Source: Oscillospiraceae bacterium
GTDB taxonomy: Bacteria; Bacillota; Clostridia; Oscillospirales; Acutalibacteraceae
Direction: 5' to 3'
Assembly: GCA_031268095.1 (NCBI GenBank)
Contig: JAIRXU010000017.1
Span: 186,001-250,000 of the forward strand
Length of the DNA stretch: 64,000 nt
Shown: positions 8,281-17,182 of the stretch, piece after piece
Layout of the letters: every line of letters begins with the position of its first letter
Position numbering within the stretch: the stretch's first letter is position 1
Made by a program: the position numbers and the translations under genes
Notes under the pieces: generated by a model
What the model was told of the DNA's origin: nothing
The model's database searches: none
What the model saw: only the letters and a program-made list of their open reading frames with translations

Positions 8281-10422
8281 GTGCCTTTGCTTTTGGCGCC
8301 GTCCGCCGGGTTCTGCTTCGGCGTACGGCGCGCGGTAGACATGACCTACCACCTGCTGAAAGACGGCACATCCGTCTCGCTGCTGGGGCCACTGATCCAC
8401 AACCGGCAAGTCATGGAAGATCTCCAGCGGCGCGGCGCGGCTACAGCGGACTGCCCGGCAGACTGCCGTCTGGGAGACACCGTTGTCATCCGCGCCCACG
8501 GCGTCCCGAAGGAAACATTGGAAGACATCCGGCGGCGGGGACTCCCCTGTTGCGATGCAACCTGTCCCTTCGTCCGGAAAATCCACCGCATCGTCGAGGA
8601 CAACAGTGCCCCGGGGGTGCCGACGCTGATCGCCGGGGACCCCGCCCACCCGGAAGTGGAGGGCATCCGCAGCTACGCCGCAGGGGACGTCTTCGTCTTC
8701 CGCAGCGAAGCGGAATTGAACGAGTTGCTGCGAAATGATCCAAATTGGAAAAATGCGGCGTTGATCGCCGTCGCGCAGACGACATTTCGGGTAAAAGAAT
8801 GGAAAAACTGTTCAGAAAAGATCAAAACCCTCTGTACAAACGCGAAAATATTTGATACAATATGTAATGCAACGCAAACACGCCAGAATGATGCCCGTGC
8901 GCTGGCGGCGCGGTGCGATGCGATGGTCATCATCGGGGACCGTTCGAGTTCCAATACTGCCAAGCTGAAGTCCGTATGCGAGGAGCTCTGTCCCTCTTTT
9001 CTCGTAGAAGGGTGCGGGGAGCTGCGTCAAATGGCAAGGGATTGGTCGTCCTTTCGCACCATCGGATTTACGGCCGGCGCGTCCACTCCGGCGCGCATAA
9101 TAAAGGAGGTACTGCAAACCATGTCTGAGTTAACCAACGAAATTGTCCCAACTGTCCAAGCAATCCCAGAAGAAGCCGTCGAACTCGCCGCGCCCGCGGC
9201 GGAAGCGACGGCCCAGGCCGAGGTGCAGCCAGAAGAAACGGAAGCCGCCGCGCCCGCAGACGCGGCCGCCGAAGCTGCTCCCGTCATCCCAGTTTCCGAA
9301 GACCAGGAATTCACTGCCGCGCTGGAAGCATCTCTGAAGGGCATGAACTCCGACCAAAAGGTCAAGGGCTGCGTCACCGCCATCAACCCGTCCGAAATCC
9401 AGGTGGATATCGGCCGCAAGCAGACAGGGTATGTTTCGGTGGATGAATACAGTAACGACCCAACGGCGGACCACATGAAGGAAGTCAAGGTCGGCGACGA
9501 GCTGGACCTGATCATCCTCAAAACCAACGACGCCGAAGGCACCATCCAACTTTCGAAGAAACGTTTTGACGCTTCCAAAGCCTGGACTGGCGTCATCGCG
9601 GCCGAAGAGGACGGCACAGTCCTGGAAGGCAAGGTTGTTGAGGTGATCAAGGGCGGCGTCCTGGCCGTTGCCTCCGGTGTGCGGGTGTTCATCCCCGCAT
9701 CCCAGACCGCTGTGCCCCGCAATGAACCGCTGGAAGACCTGCTGCATACGACCGTTCGCTTCAAAATCATTGAGGTTAACCGTCAGCGCCGCCGGGCGGT
9801 AGGCTCCATCCGCCAAGCGCTCAAATTAGAGCGTCAGGGCGCAGAAGAAGCGTTCTGGAACCAGGCTGCCGTTGGACAGACCTATCACGGCAAGGTCAAG
9901 TCCCTGACCTCCTACGGCGCGTTCGTGGACGTTGGCGGCGTGGATGGGATGGTTCACATCTCCGAGCTGTCCTGGAACCGCATCAAGCATCCTTCCGAAG
10001 TGGTGAGCGTCGGCGACGAAATCGACGTCTACATCAAGAGCCTGGACCCCGAGAAGAAGAAGATCTCCCTGGGTTACAAGCGCACAGAAGACAATCCGTG
10101 GGAAGTGCTGCGCCGGGAGTATCCCGTCGGTTCCGTGCTGACGGTGGACGTCGTCAGCCTGACTTCCTTCGGTGCGTTCGCCCGTGTCCTGCCCGGGATC
10201 GAGGGGTTAATCCATATCTCCCAGATTGCCGACCGCCGCATCGAGAAACCGCAAGATGAACTGAGCGTCGGCCAGTCGGTGCAGGTGAAGCTGATCGGCG
10301 TTGACTTTGACAAAAAGCGTGTTAGCCTGTCCATTCGCGCCCTGCTGGAAGACGGCGAGGCGGCCGAAGCGCCTACCACCGAAGAAGACGAGATCGTCGC
10401 CTCGTCCTCCTCAGAAGAATGA
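8281..10422 (+). CDS. ispH-rpsA: Bifunctional 4-hydroxy-3-methylbut-2-enyl diphosphate reductase / ribosomal protein S1
   Basis: GTG start; IspH motifs (APSAGFCFGVRRAVDM, TCPFVRKIHRIV, TAGASTPARIIKEVLQTM) fused to four S1-type domains in one 713-aa ORF. Confidence 0.9.
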   Translation: MPLLLAPSAGFCFGVRRAVDMTYHLLKDGTSVSLLGPLIHNRQVMEDLQRRGAATADCPADCRLGDTVVIRAHGVPKETLEDIRRRGLPCCDATCPFVRKIHRIVEDNSAPGVPTLIAGDPAHPEVEGIRSYAAGDVFVFRSEAELNELLRNDPNWKNAALIAVAQTTFRVKEWKNCSEKIKTLCTNAKIFDTICNATQTRQNDARALAARCDAMVIIGDRSSSNTAKLKSVCEELCPSFLVEGCGELRQMARDWSSFRTIGFTAGASTPARIIKEVLQTMSELTNEIVPTVQAIPEEAVELAAPAAEATAQAEVQPEETEAAAPADAAAEAAPVIPVSEDQEFTAALEASLKGMNSDQKVKGCVTAINPSEIQVDIGRKQTGYVSVDEYSNDPTADHMKEVKVGDELDLIILKTNDAEGTIQLSKKRFDASKAWTGVIAAEEDGTVLEGKVVEVIKGGVLAVASGVRVFIPASQTAVPRNEPLEDLLHTTVRFKIIEVNRQRRRAVGSIRQALKLERQGAEEAFWNQAAVGQTYHGKVKSLTSYGAFVDVGGVDGMVHISELSWNRIKHPSEVVSVGDEIDVYIKSLDPEKKKISLGYKRTEDNPWEVLRREYPVGSVLTVDVVSLTSFGAFARVLPGIEGLIHISQIADRRIEKPQDELSVGQSVQVKLIGVDFDKKRVSLSIRALLEDGEAAEAPTTEEDEIVASSSSEE

Positions 10423-10439
10423 TTTTCAACAGAACAGTT

Positions 10440-10470
10440 CCCTCGCCGGGCTCCCGGCGGGGGATGGTTT
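10440..10470 (+). terminator. Possible rho-independent terminator after ispH-rpsA
   Basis: CCTCGCCGGG-CT-CCCGGCGGGG hairpin, weak T-rich tail. Confidence 0.4.
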
Positions 10471-10501
10471 GTTGTTTCCACCCTGACCGAAGGAGGACGC
10501 T

Positions 10502-11293
10502 ATGGCCCGGCATCCATTATTTCAGCACACAAAATATTTCATCTTCGACATGGACGGAACCTTTTACCTCGGAGGGGAGATGATCCCCGGCGCAGGGGAT
10601 TTGGTTCGTTCCCTGAAAGCCCTGGGATTTGATTACTGTTTCTTCAGCAACAATTCGTCCCGGTCGGCGGCGCTTTGCCGGGCAACGCTCGCGGGAATGC
10701 ATTTTCCGGTAGACGAGGGCCGGGTAATCCTCTCCTCCCATGTAGCGGCGCATTTTTTGCTTCACCAGCGGCCAGGCGCGCGCGTCTATCTGCTCGGCAA
10801 CGAGCACCTAGAGGCAGAGATGCGCCGGGCAGGCGTCCCATTGGCGGAAGAGGATCCGGACCTGATCCTGCTGGGATTCGACACGACGCTGACTTATGAA
10901 AAAATCCGCCGCGCGGCCAACGAAATCGCGCGGGGAAAAGAATATTTCGCCACACATCCGGACCTCAACTGCCCGACAGCGGATGGCTTCCTGCCAGACA
11001 CCGGCTCCATGATCGCGCTTTTTGCGGCCTCGACGGGCCGGACTCCGCAGGTCTTAGGCAAGCCGGAGCGCAGCACAGTGAATTTCCTCACCGAACACCT
11101 CGGCTGCGCACCGGAGGAACTCTGCTTCGTTGGGGACCGGCTGGAAACAGATATTGCCATCGGCACCGCGCACGGTATTCCAACGGTGCTGGTTTTCAGC
11201 GGCGTCACCACCCCGGCAGACTATGCGCGCGCTGCCCTCCGGGCGGATTTGGCCGTTCCTTCGTTGCGGGATCTGGCCGCATACTTAGAATAA
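10502..11293 (+). CDS. HAD-IIA family hydrolase (NagD-like phosphatase)
   Basis: FIFDMDGTFYLGGEMIPGAGDLVRSLKALGFDYCFFSNNSS; GKPERSTVNF; FVGDRLETDIAIG. Confidence 0.85.
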   Translation: MARHPLFQHTKYFIFDMDGTFYLGGEMIPGAGDLVRSLKALGFDYCFFSNNSSRSAALCRATLAGMHFPVDEGRVILSSHVAAHFLLHQRPGARVYLLGNEHLEAEMRRAGVPLAEEDPDLILLGFDTTLTYEKIRRAANEIARGKEYFATHPDLNCPTADGFLPDTGSMIALFAASTGRTPQVLGKPERSTVNFLTEHLGCAPEELCFVGDRLETDIAIGTAHGIPTVLVFSGVTTPADYARAALRADLAVPSLRDLAAYLE

Positions 11294-11297
11294 GAAA

Positions 11298-11335
11298 CAG
11301 AGACCGGGGAATGCCTCCGGTCTCTGTCCTTTTTC
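11298..11335. terminator. Bidirectional terminator between convergent genes
   Basis: Perfect 10-bp stem CAGAGACCGG/CCGGTCTCTG (11298-11307 / 11317-11326), T-rich on both sides. Confidence 0.75.
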
Positions 11336-12061
11336 TATTGAGGGCGCTTGGGAAATACGCGCCGGACCAGACGCCAAGGATAAAGCCAGGCGCGGTGGAT
11401 GAGGCTGTCCAGTTCCCGCTTCCGGCGCGCCCGACGGCTCTGCCACGACGCAACATAGTGATGAACCGCCACGGTGCGCGGCGTTTTCGTCATTGCCTTC
11501 GTGTAATAGTCCATAGGATAGAATACATCGCGGGTTAAGAGGGATATGTCTCCACTCCCCCCCCCCCCCCCCCATATTTTGGGTTTTTTGGGTGGAGATG
11601 TACGCCATGACCGCCTGCGTCAAAGGCCGTACATTCGGTTCCGGGTGCTCCGGAAATACGTCCGCCGCCTGGTAGTACTCCCGAAGCATCGTTTCCGGAA
11701 TCGGATGCCCCGTTTCACTCCCGAGGACAGCGCTGCCGATGGTCTGATCATTTTCGAACCCCGCGAAAAACGGACAGTCCAAAAAAGAATCCAATGGACG
11801 CAAGAGTTCGACGTCGGTGTCGAGGTACACCCCGCCAAACTCCCACAGGGCCTGGCATCGCACATAATCCGACACGAAAGCCCAGCGTTTCCGCCCCATC
11901 GCCTGCTCTGCCCAAACGCAGCCATGCAAGTCGGTATTGCTTTCGTTCCACTCACGAAATTCCCAGTCGGGCAGTTGTTTCTTCCAGCTGCGAATGCACT
12001 TGCGGATCAGATGTGGTTGTTGGCCGCCATACCAACAGTAGTGAACGATCTTCGGAATCAT
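11335..12061 (-). CDS. GT32-like glycosyltransferase (DXD, Gly_transf_sug type), reading frame broken at a C17 homopolymer
   Basis: MIPKIVHYCWYGGQ...VSDYVRCQALWEFGGVYLDTDVELLRPLD; downstream of the C17 tract the family-like frame resumes as GDISLLTRDVFYPMDYYTKAMTKTPRTVAVHHYVASW...RPQ*. Confidence 0.75.
11557..11573. repeat. Homopolymer tract C17 inside the glycosyltransferase gene
   Basis: 17 consecutive C on + strand. Confidence 0.95.
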
Positions 12062-12082
12062 GCGCCGCTCCTTTCTGTTCTC

Positions 12083-12709
12083 TCACACAACGCGCTCAAA
12101 ATCCAACGCGCCGTGCTTGCACAGCGGACAGACATAGTCCGGCGGGAGGACGTCACCCTCGATTTCGACTTCGTGCCCGCAGATTTTGCAGCGCCAGCGG
12201 CTCTTCCCTGCGGCTGCGGGGAGCGCTTGCTGCGGACGCGGCTTGATGTGGGCATGGTAGTCGGCGTAGGTTAGCGGGGATTCCGGCAGCAAGCGTTGGG
12301 CATCCAGCACCTCCGCCAAAAACCAGGTGTGCGTCCCCAAGTCTGCTGTCCTCGTCACCAGGCAGCTGAACCGGGCACAGGCCATCTGTGTCAGATACGG
12401 CAGTCCCTGGGCGTCCTCCGCCCACGGGAATGAACCGTCAAATTTTTCCGCGTCCCGGCCGCTTTGGAAGCCGAAGTGCTGGAATAGCGGAAAGACCGCG
12501 CTTTCCGAGAGCACCGAGGCGGCAAAGCGGCCGTTCGCCCGAATCAGTTCATGTGTAAAGCCTGTTTTTTGCAGCGTGACGGAAACCTGCAGCGGCGAAG
12601 CGGTTTGCTGGGTCAATGTGTTGTTGATCATCCCGCTGTGCCGCGCGCCGTCCCGGGCGCTGATCATATAAAGGCCGTAACTGAGCGCAAAGAGCGCATT
12701 CGGATCCAT
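12083..12709 (-). CDS. Flavin reductase-rubredoxin fusion (Hrb-like)
   Basis: N-terminal flavin reductase-like domain (MDPNALFALSYGLYMISARDG..GMINNT) plus rubredoxin CKICGH...CPLCKHG. Confidence 0.8.
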   Translation of the reverse strand: MDPNALFALSYGLYMISARDGARHSGMINNTLTQQTASPLQVSVTLQKTGFTHELIRANGRFAASVLSESAVFPLFQHFGFQSGRDAEKFDGSFPWAEDAQGLPYLTQMACARFSCLVTRTADLGTHTWFLAEVLDAQRLLPESPLTYADYHAHIKPRPQQALPAAAGKSRWRCKICGHEVEIEGDVLPPDYVCPLCKHGALDFERVV

Positions 12710-12809
12710 ACGTTTCTCCTGTTCTATGTTTTTCTTGATCATGACGAGCCTTCTCCGCTTCCGCCGCATATACTGTAACAAATTCTCCATTTTCCGGGAG
12801 GTTATTATT

Positions 12810-13334
12810 ATGCCATATCAAGAAATATACTCCTGCGGCGCGGTTACCTACTGCCGTCCTTCGGGCCACTGCTCCACAGGACCTACGGGGCCCACAGGGC
12901 CGGCCGCTCCCAGCGTCTTTGGCGGGCTATATAATGCCGCATCGACTACACTTCCCATTCCTGCCACCACCCAAACCATCCTGAGCAACCTCGACAGCGC
13001 CATGCCGTCCGACGGCGTACAGCCCAACCTAGGCACTGCCTCGCTGACAATCGAACGCAGCGGGACCTATCTGATCAACTTCGCGGTCAGTTATCTCTAT
13101 TCCAACAACGCCTTTGTGGAAATCTTTGTGACAGCGAACGGCACACGCATCCCCGGCACCGTTGCATCCCGCGACGCGCAGACCGCGGAACGGGTGAAGA
13201 ATGTCGCGCAGTCCGCGCTGGCGCGCCTTACGGCCGGAACGGTTCTGCAACTGGCGGCCTACGCCTCCACCGGCGGTAATCTGTGGCTGCAAAATGACGG
13301 TACCGTACTCAACGCCGTCCGTGTCGGCGACTAA
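12810..13334 (+). CDS. Collagen-like protein with BclA/TNF-like C-terminal domain
   Basis: GPTGPTGP triplets followed by a beta-rich domain (IERSGTYLINFAVSYLYSNNAFVEIFVTANGTRIPGT). Confidence 0.65.
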   Translation: MPYQEIYSCGAVTYCRPSGHCSTGPTGPTGPAAPSVFGGLYNAASTTLPIPATTQTILSNLDSAMPSDGVQPNLGTASLTIERSGTYLINFAVSYLYSNNAFVEIFVTANGTRIPGTVASRDAQTAERVKNVAQSALARLTAGTVLQLAAYASTGGNLWLQNDGTVLNAVRVGD

Positions 13335-13388
13335 CTTGCACCAATTCGTCCCGTCCGCGAAAAAGTTTCGCCGACTGGGCTGATTTTT

Positions 13389-15344
13389 TTATTTCTTGAC
13401 GGATTGCACCAGATCCAGGAAAGCGCTGATCATGGTGGAAGCGATTTTATTACTGAAAGTCAGCAGCAGCGAGTCATTGAGATTCCCGCCAAGGCTGCCC
13501 GTATCGGTAAACTTGCCGTCCACATAACGCAGCAGGAGGGTTGTGCTGTCGTTGTCTGGAATAATATACCCGATGGAATCGTTCATCAGATCGAAAACAA
13601 TCAGGTCTTGATCCACCGTCTCCCGCAGTGGGGCATAGGGGAAGGCCTTGCCGGAGACAGAACCCGACGACGAAAGATTCGGACCGCCGACGATCAGTTC
13701 CGGCGAGGTTTCGCCCGGCTGGAGCAGGACCTTGACCTGGCCGCCCAGTTCGAGGTACCCCACCTCCGTCAATGTATAGGTCTTGCCGGTTTTGTGGTCC
13801 ACCACCATCTTATTGTTGGCAAGCCACATTTTCCCTGCCGCCTTGAGGATCGGGTTTTTGACTTCCGCCAAAACCTCGGCCAGGGCAATGTTGAGGTAGG
13901 GATCCACCGACTGTTCCGTCACCGGGGCGTCGTCCCAGCCTTTGTACCAAAGACTATAGTTCTCCGGATTGCTGCCGGTTTCCTCCACCCGGGCCAGGTC
14001 TGCCGCATACTGATCGGCGTAGAGGGCGGCGCACTGGGCCTCCGTTTTGCCCATCCCCAGGAGGAAATACCCCATCTCCTGGCCGAAACGCTGGGTGCCT
14101 TCCAGGCGATTGTAGGGCATCCCGTCGCAAGCCGGGCCAACATCCGCAGAAATACGGGTTCCGATGGGGCCCTGCAGGTAAAGGAAGTTGGTCCCCTGCG
14201 GCGCGCCCTGTTCCTTCACCACTTTTTCCATGTAAGGCACGAAATCCGCTGAAACGACGTTGCCCGGATTGTCTCCCGTGATCATGCCAACCCGCTCCGG
14301 GTGCGCGCCAAAGCTGGCGATGACGGTCTCCTTCGCTCCCGTCTGGTCTGGTACGAAGCGCAGCCGGTAGACGTCGTCCACTGCGATGAACGGATCGATT
14401 TTGTCAGAGAAATACTGGGGCGCGGCCTTGCGGGAATAGAGCAGCTCCCCTGCTTCCCGCAGACGGAACGCTTCCCGGATGGAAGCCGCCGTCTGATCAA
14501 CCATCGTTTGCAGGAAGGTCTGGTCGATCCCCTGAATCGGTTTGATCAGGCTGGGCAGGTACCCTGCGCCGACGTTGGTGCCGAGCATTGTCAGCAAATC
14601 GTTGCCCCAAAGGCCCTGGGAATCGATGGCGCTGTGGGTGTGGGTGGAAGAAACATTGATGGCCGCCAGACTGCCGTTGTCCGTCAGATCCTGGAGCTTC
14701 GCGCGGATGGCCCGCACGTCCGCGTTCGACAGGCCAATCACGTCCAGCGCCGCGAAAGCCACCGCCCCGCGCCCGCTGCCGTCGTCCAGCACTACGGTTC
14801 GGACCTTGAGGTAGTCTTCCGCGCCACCGTCGCCGCCCTGACTGTGGACAGTCTCCGTGGCGAATTTATTGAAGTCATAGCCCCCCATGCGGTAGGCTTT
14901 TTCGCCGAAATCCGCCGGCATAATGGACCGGGAGTCATACCCCAGCTTCCAGCGGGCGCCGGCCGCAGCTGCGGTTACGAAGGTTTGATACCCCGGCAGA
15001 AAGTGTTCGCTGGTGTAACTCGCGAGGTCCTCACGGGATCTTGCCGGCGGCAGCAAGGTTTCGATGGCGGTCAGCAGCGCGCGGACAAAGAAGCTGACCA
15101 ACTTGTCCAGTGAAATGATCAGGCCCCGCAGGGAAAAGAGCGTCGCCGGCGGAAGCGTGAGCGTATCCATTACATCCTGCGCCGCGTCGCAGATCAACTG
15201 CGCGGCCTCCTGCGCCGTGGCAACCGGGCCATAAGTAATGGATTCCGGCAGCGCGGACGCAGCCTGCACCGGGACGGCCAGCATACCTCCCAGCAGCGTC
15301 AGGCAAAGCAGCGCGGCCAGCAGAGAAGAAAAGCGATGTTTCAT
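13389..15344 (-). CDS. Secreted neutral/alkaline ceramidase-like protein
   Basis: Signal peptide; FAALDVIGLSNADVRAIRAKL, INVSSTHTHSAIDSQGLWG resemble neutral ceramidase N-terminal domain motifs. Confidence 0.55.
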   Translation of the reverse strand: MKHRFSSLLAALLCLTLLGGMLAVPVQAASALPESITYGPVATAQEAAQLICDAAQDVMDTLTLPPATLFSLRGLIISLDKLVSFFVRALLTAIETLLPPARSREDLASYTSEHFLPGYQTFVTAAAAGARWKLGYDSRSIMPADFGEKAYRMGGYDFNKFATETVHSQGGDGGAEDYLKVRTVVLDDGSGRGAVAFAALDVIGLSNADVRAIRAKLQDLTDNGSLAAINVSSTHTHSAIDSQGLWGNDLLTMLGTNVGAGYLPSLIKPIQGIDQTFLQTMVDQTAASIREAFRLREAGELLYSRKAAPQYFSDKIDPFIAVDDVYRLRFVPDQTGAKETVIASFGAHPERVGMITGDNPGNVVSADFVPYMEKVVKEQGAPQGTNFLYLQGPIGTRISADVGPACDGMPYNRLEGTQRFGQEMGYFLLGMGKTEAQCAALYADQYAADLARVEETGSNPENYSLWYKGWDDAPVTEQSVDPYLNIALAEVLAEVKNPILKAAGKMWLANNKMVVDHKTGKTYTLTEVGYLELGGQVKVLLQPGETSPELIVGGPNLSSSGSVSGKAFPYAPLRETVDQDLIVFDLMNDSIGYIIPDNDSTTLLLRYVDGKFTDTGSLGGNLNDSLLLTFSNKIASTMISAFLDLVQSVKK

Positions 15345-15388
15345 GGGTCACAGTCCTTTCTAAGATTAGGCGTCGCGGGAGCAAAACA

Positions 15389-15409
15389 ATCCCCGCGGGC
15401 GGCGGGGAT
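15389..15409 (-). terminator. Rho-independent terminator downstream of PHP gene
   Basis: ATCCCCGC/GCGGGGAT stem followed on - strand by TGTTTTG. Confidence 0.5.
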
Positions 15410-15504
15410 CTTTTTCACAACCATGATATCATTATAGCACTTTCAGGGCAATTGTCAATAGAAAAATGGCTGGCAGAACGAAGTTTTTGGGAATTCCATG
15501 CCCT

Positions 15505-16902
15505 TTAAAAGGAAAAATACTTCTCCCGCTGGGCCTTCATCCGACCGGAGAGCAGTTCCAGCGTCTCCTTTGCGCCGGGAATCCCGCAGACATAATCTTT
15601 CATCGCGCGGCCTTCCTCGAAGCAGAGTTCGTCGTGCAGCGGAAAGAACTCCTGCTCCAGGAAGCAGGCGTAGCGGACCAGACGGAAGTCTCCGACGTAC
15701 CGCGGCTCGGCGCTGATGCTGTCCACCGCCACAGAATAGAAGCGCTCAATGGAATCAATCAGGGCGGCGCGCTCATTGGCGGGGGAAAAGACCAACGTGG
15801 AGCAGACGTGAGAATTGCGGCTATTGAAGGAGTTGTGGCTGTCCGTGCTGCCGACAATGGGATACCGCCGCCCTTTGGCCATGTCCCGGAAATAGTCCAC
15901 CGTCTGGAATCCGTTTTGCTCATAATAATTCTCACCGCCCAGCACCTCATATGCCCCGAAGGGATGGGCTTCCATCATGGCATCCACAAAGGAAGGCGGG
16001 ACCTGGAAGACGTTGGAAATCCAATAGGGATGACAGAAAATCCCAAGTCCCCCCGCCTTCTTGATCTCCCGAAAGATCCAGTGGCAGCAGGCATAGGTCC
16101 AGCGCTCCGAGCCTTGCAGTTGGAGCGGGATGTCTATGGTTTCCAGGTAGGCGTCGATGGCGGCCCAGAATTCCTCCGGACTGCGGACCGGCGGCGGGTT
16201 CGGAATGATGGCGCGGCGGTCATCATCGTAAGCGAAGTCTTCTTTCTTTCCGTCCCGGACCAAAGCGTTAACGCTGTATTCCCCGCCGAAATTGACGATG
16301 TGGATGTCATTGATATGGCCCCCCGCCGGATCCTTGGGGAGGTGGACTTCCTCGCCGGGGACGATGGTGAATTCAATGGGCACATCCTGATAAGCGGCAA
16401 TGGCCTCCAGGGAGGGATAATAGCGGTGATGGTCCGTAATGGCGAAGAAGTCGTAACCAGTCTTGCGGTAATTGGCACAAACAATCTCCGGCGCCTGGCG
16501 GCCATCGGACCGGCGGGTATGCATGTGCAGATCTCCCCGGAACGGATAGCGTCCGGCCAAGTCCTCCGCTACGGCGTAGACGCTGACTTGCAGCTTGAAT
16601 TGCCGCCCGTCGGTGATCCGGATGAAATACATTTGCTCGCTGAAAAAATCGAAGGGCACCCGGATGCAGCCGTCTTCGTCCGGCGCAATGTCATAGACAA
16701 AGGTATTGCGCCGGTCCGGGTAATCCCAAGGTGTGCCCTCGTCCAAGGGACAAACGGAAACGCTGTACACCTCCCCGGGAGCAAAGGCGGCGTGCCAACC
16801 CAAAGGCCGCACGGTGATGGTACTGCTCTTTCCGGCGGAGACCACTTTAGGGTATACGTCATAATTGTGCAGTTCGTCTTTGTAGGATAGCTCCAGTTTC
16901 AT
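15505..16902 (-). CDS. PHP-domain phosphoesterase-like protein
   Basis: YPFRGDLHMHTRRSDGRQAPEIVCANYRKTGYDFFAITDHHRYYPS and STDSHNS motifs. Confidence 0.8.
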   Translation of the reverse strand: MKLELSYKDELHNYDVYPKVVSAGKSSTITVRPLGWHAAFAPGEVYSVSVCPLDEGTPWDYPDRRNTFVYDIAPDEDGCIRVPFDFFSEQMYFIRITDGRQFKLQVSVYAVAEDLAGRYPFRGDLHMHTRRSDGRQAPEIVCANYRKTGYDFFAITDHHRYYPSLEAIAAYQDVPIEFTIVPGEEVHLPKDPAGGHINDIHIVNFGGEYSVNALVRDGKKEDFAYDDDRRAIIPNPPPVRSPEEFWAAIDAYLETIDIPLQLQGSERWTYACCHWIFREIKKAGGLGIFCHPYWISNVFQVPPSFVDAMMEAHPFGAYEVLGGENYYEQNGFQTVDYFRDMAKGRRYPIVGSTDSHNSFNSRNSHVCSTLVFSPANERAALIDSIERFYSVAVDSISAEPRYVGDFRLVRYACFLEQEFFPLHDELCFEEGRAMKDYVCGIPGAKETLELLSGRMKAQREKYFSF

Positions 16903-16953
16903 AGCAGTCACTTCTTTCCATAAAATATAGGGAACAACAGGGTTGCCAGCAGT

Positions 16954-17073
16954 AGAATACCGAAAACGAAGTGAAAAGTCAATGGGGTTTTCGAAATTTT
17001 TTCGTATTTCCAAAAACCATTTGACAAAGTCCCGAAAACGCGGTATAGTTTTAGGGATGCGGTATCGTTTTCG
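16954..17073. promoter_or_regulatory. Divergent promoters with three CCGAAAACG boxes
   Basis: + strand TTGACA(17021)-N17-TATAGT(17044); - strand TTGACT-N17-TATTCT; CGAAAACG at 16961-16968, 17033-17040, and inverted at 17066-17073. Confidence 0.65.
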
Positions 17074-17182
17074 GATCACGCTAACCGGTCTGCGCATCCC
17101 CGCTTCTTTCGCGGACGGTCCGTGCGCGAAAAGCCTAGCCTGCCGCGCATTCATTCTTAGCCAGAAGAAAGGAACGTCAACC

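Noticed and set aside
7364-8392. 342-aa - strand ORF across cmk/plsC
   Set aside because: Antisense shadow; no recognisable domain.
15389-15409. Hairpin as a 5' UTR riboswitch of the ceramidase-like gene
   Set aside because: Simple GC hairpin with a T-run downstream of the PHP gene; terminator is the simpler reading.
15466-16890. Long + strand ORF (474 aa) antisense to the PHP gene
   Set aside because: Shadow ORF in GC-rich DNA; the - strand protein has clear PHP motifs.
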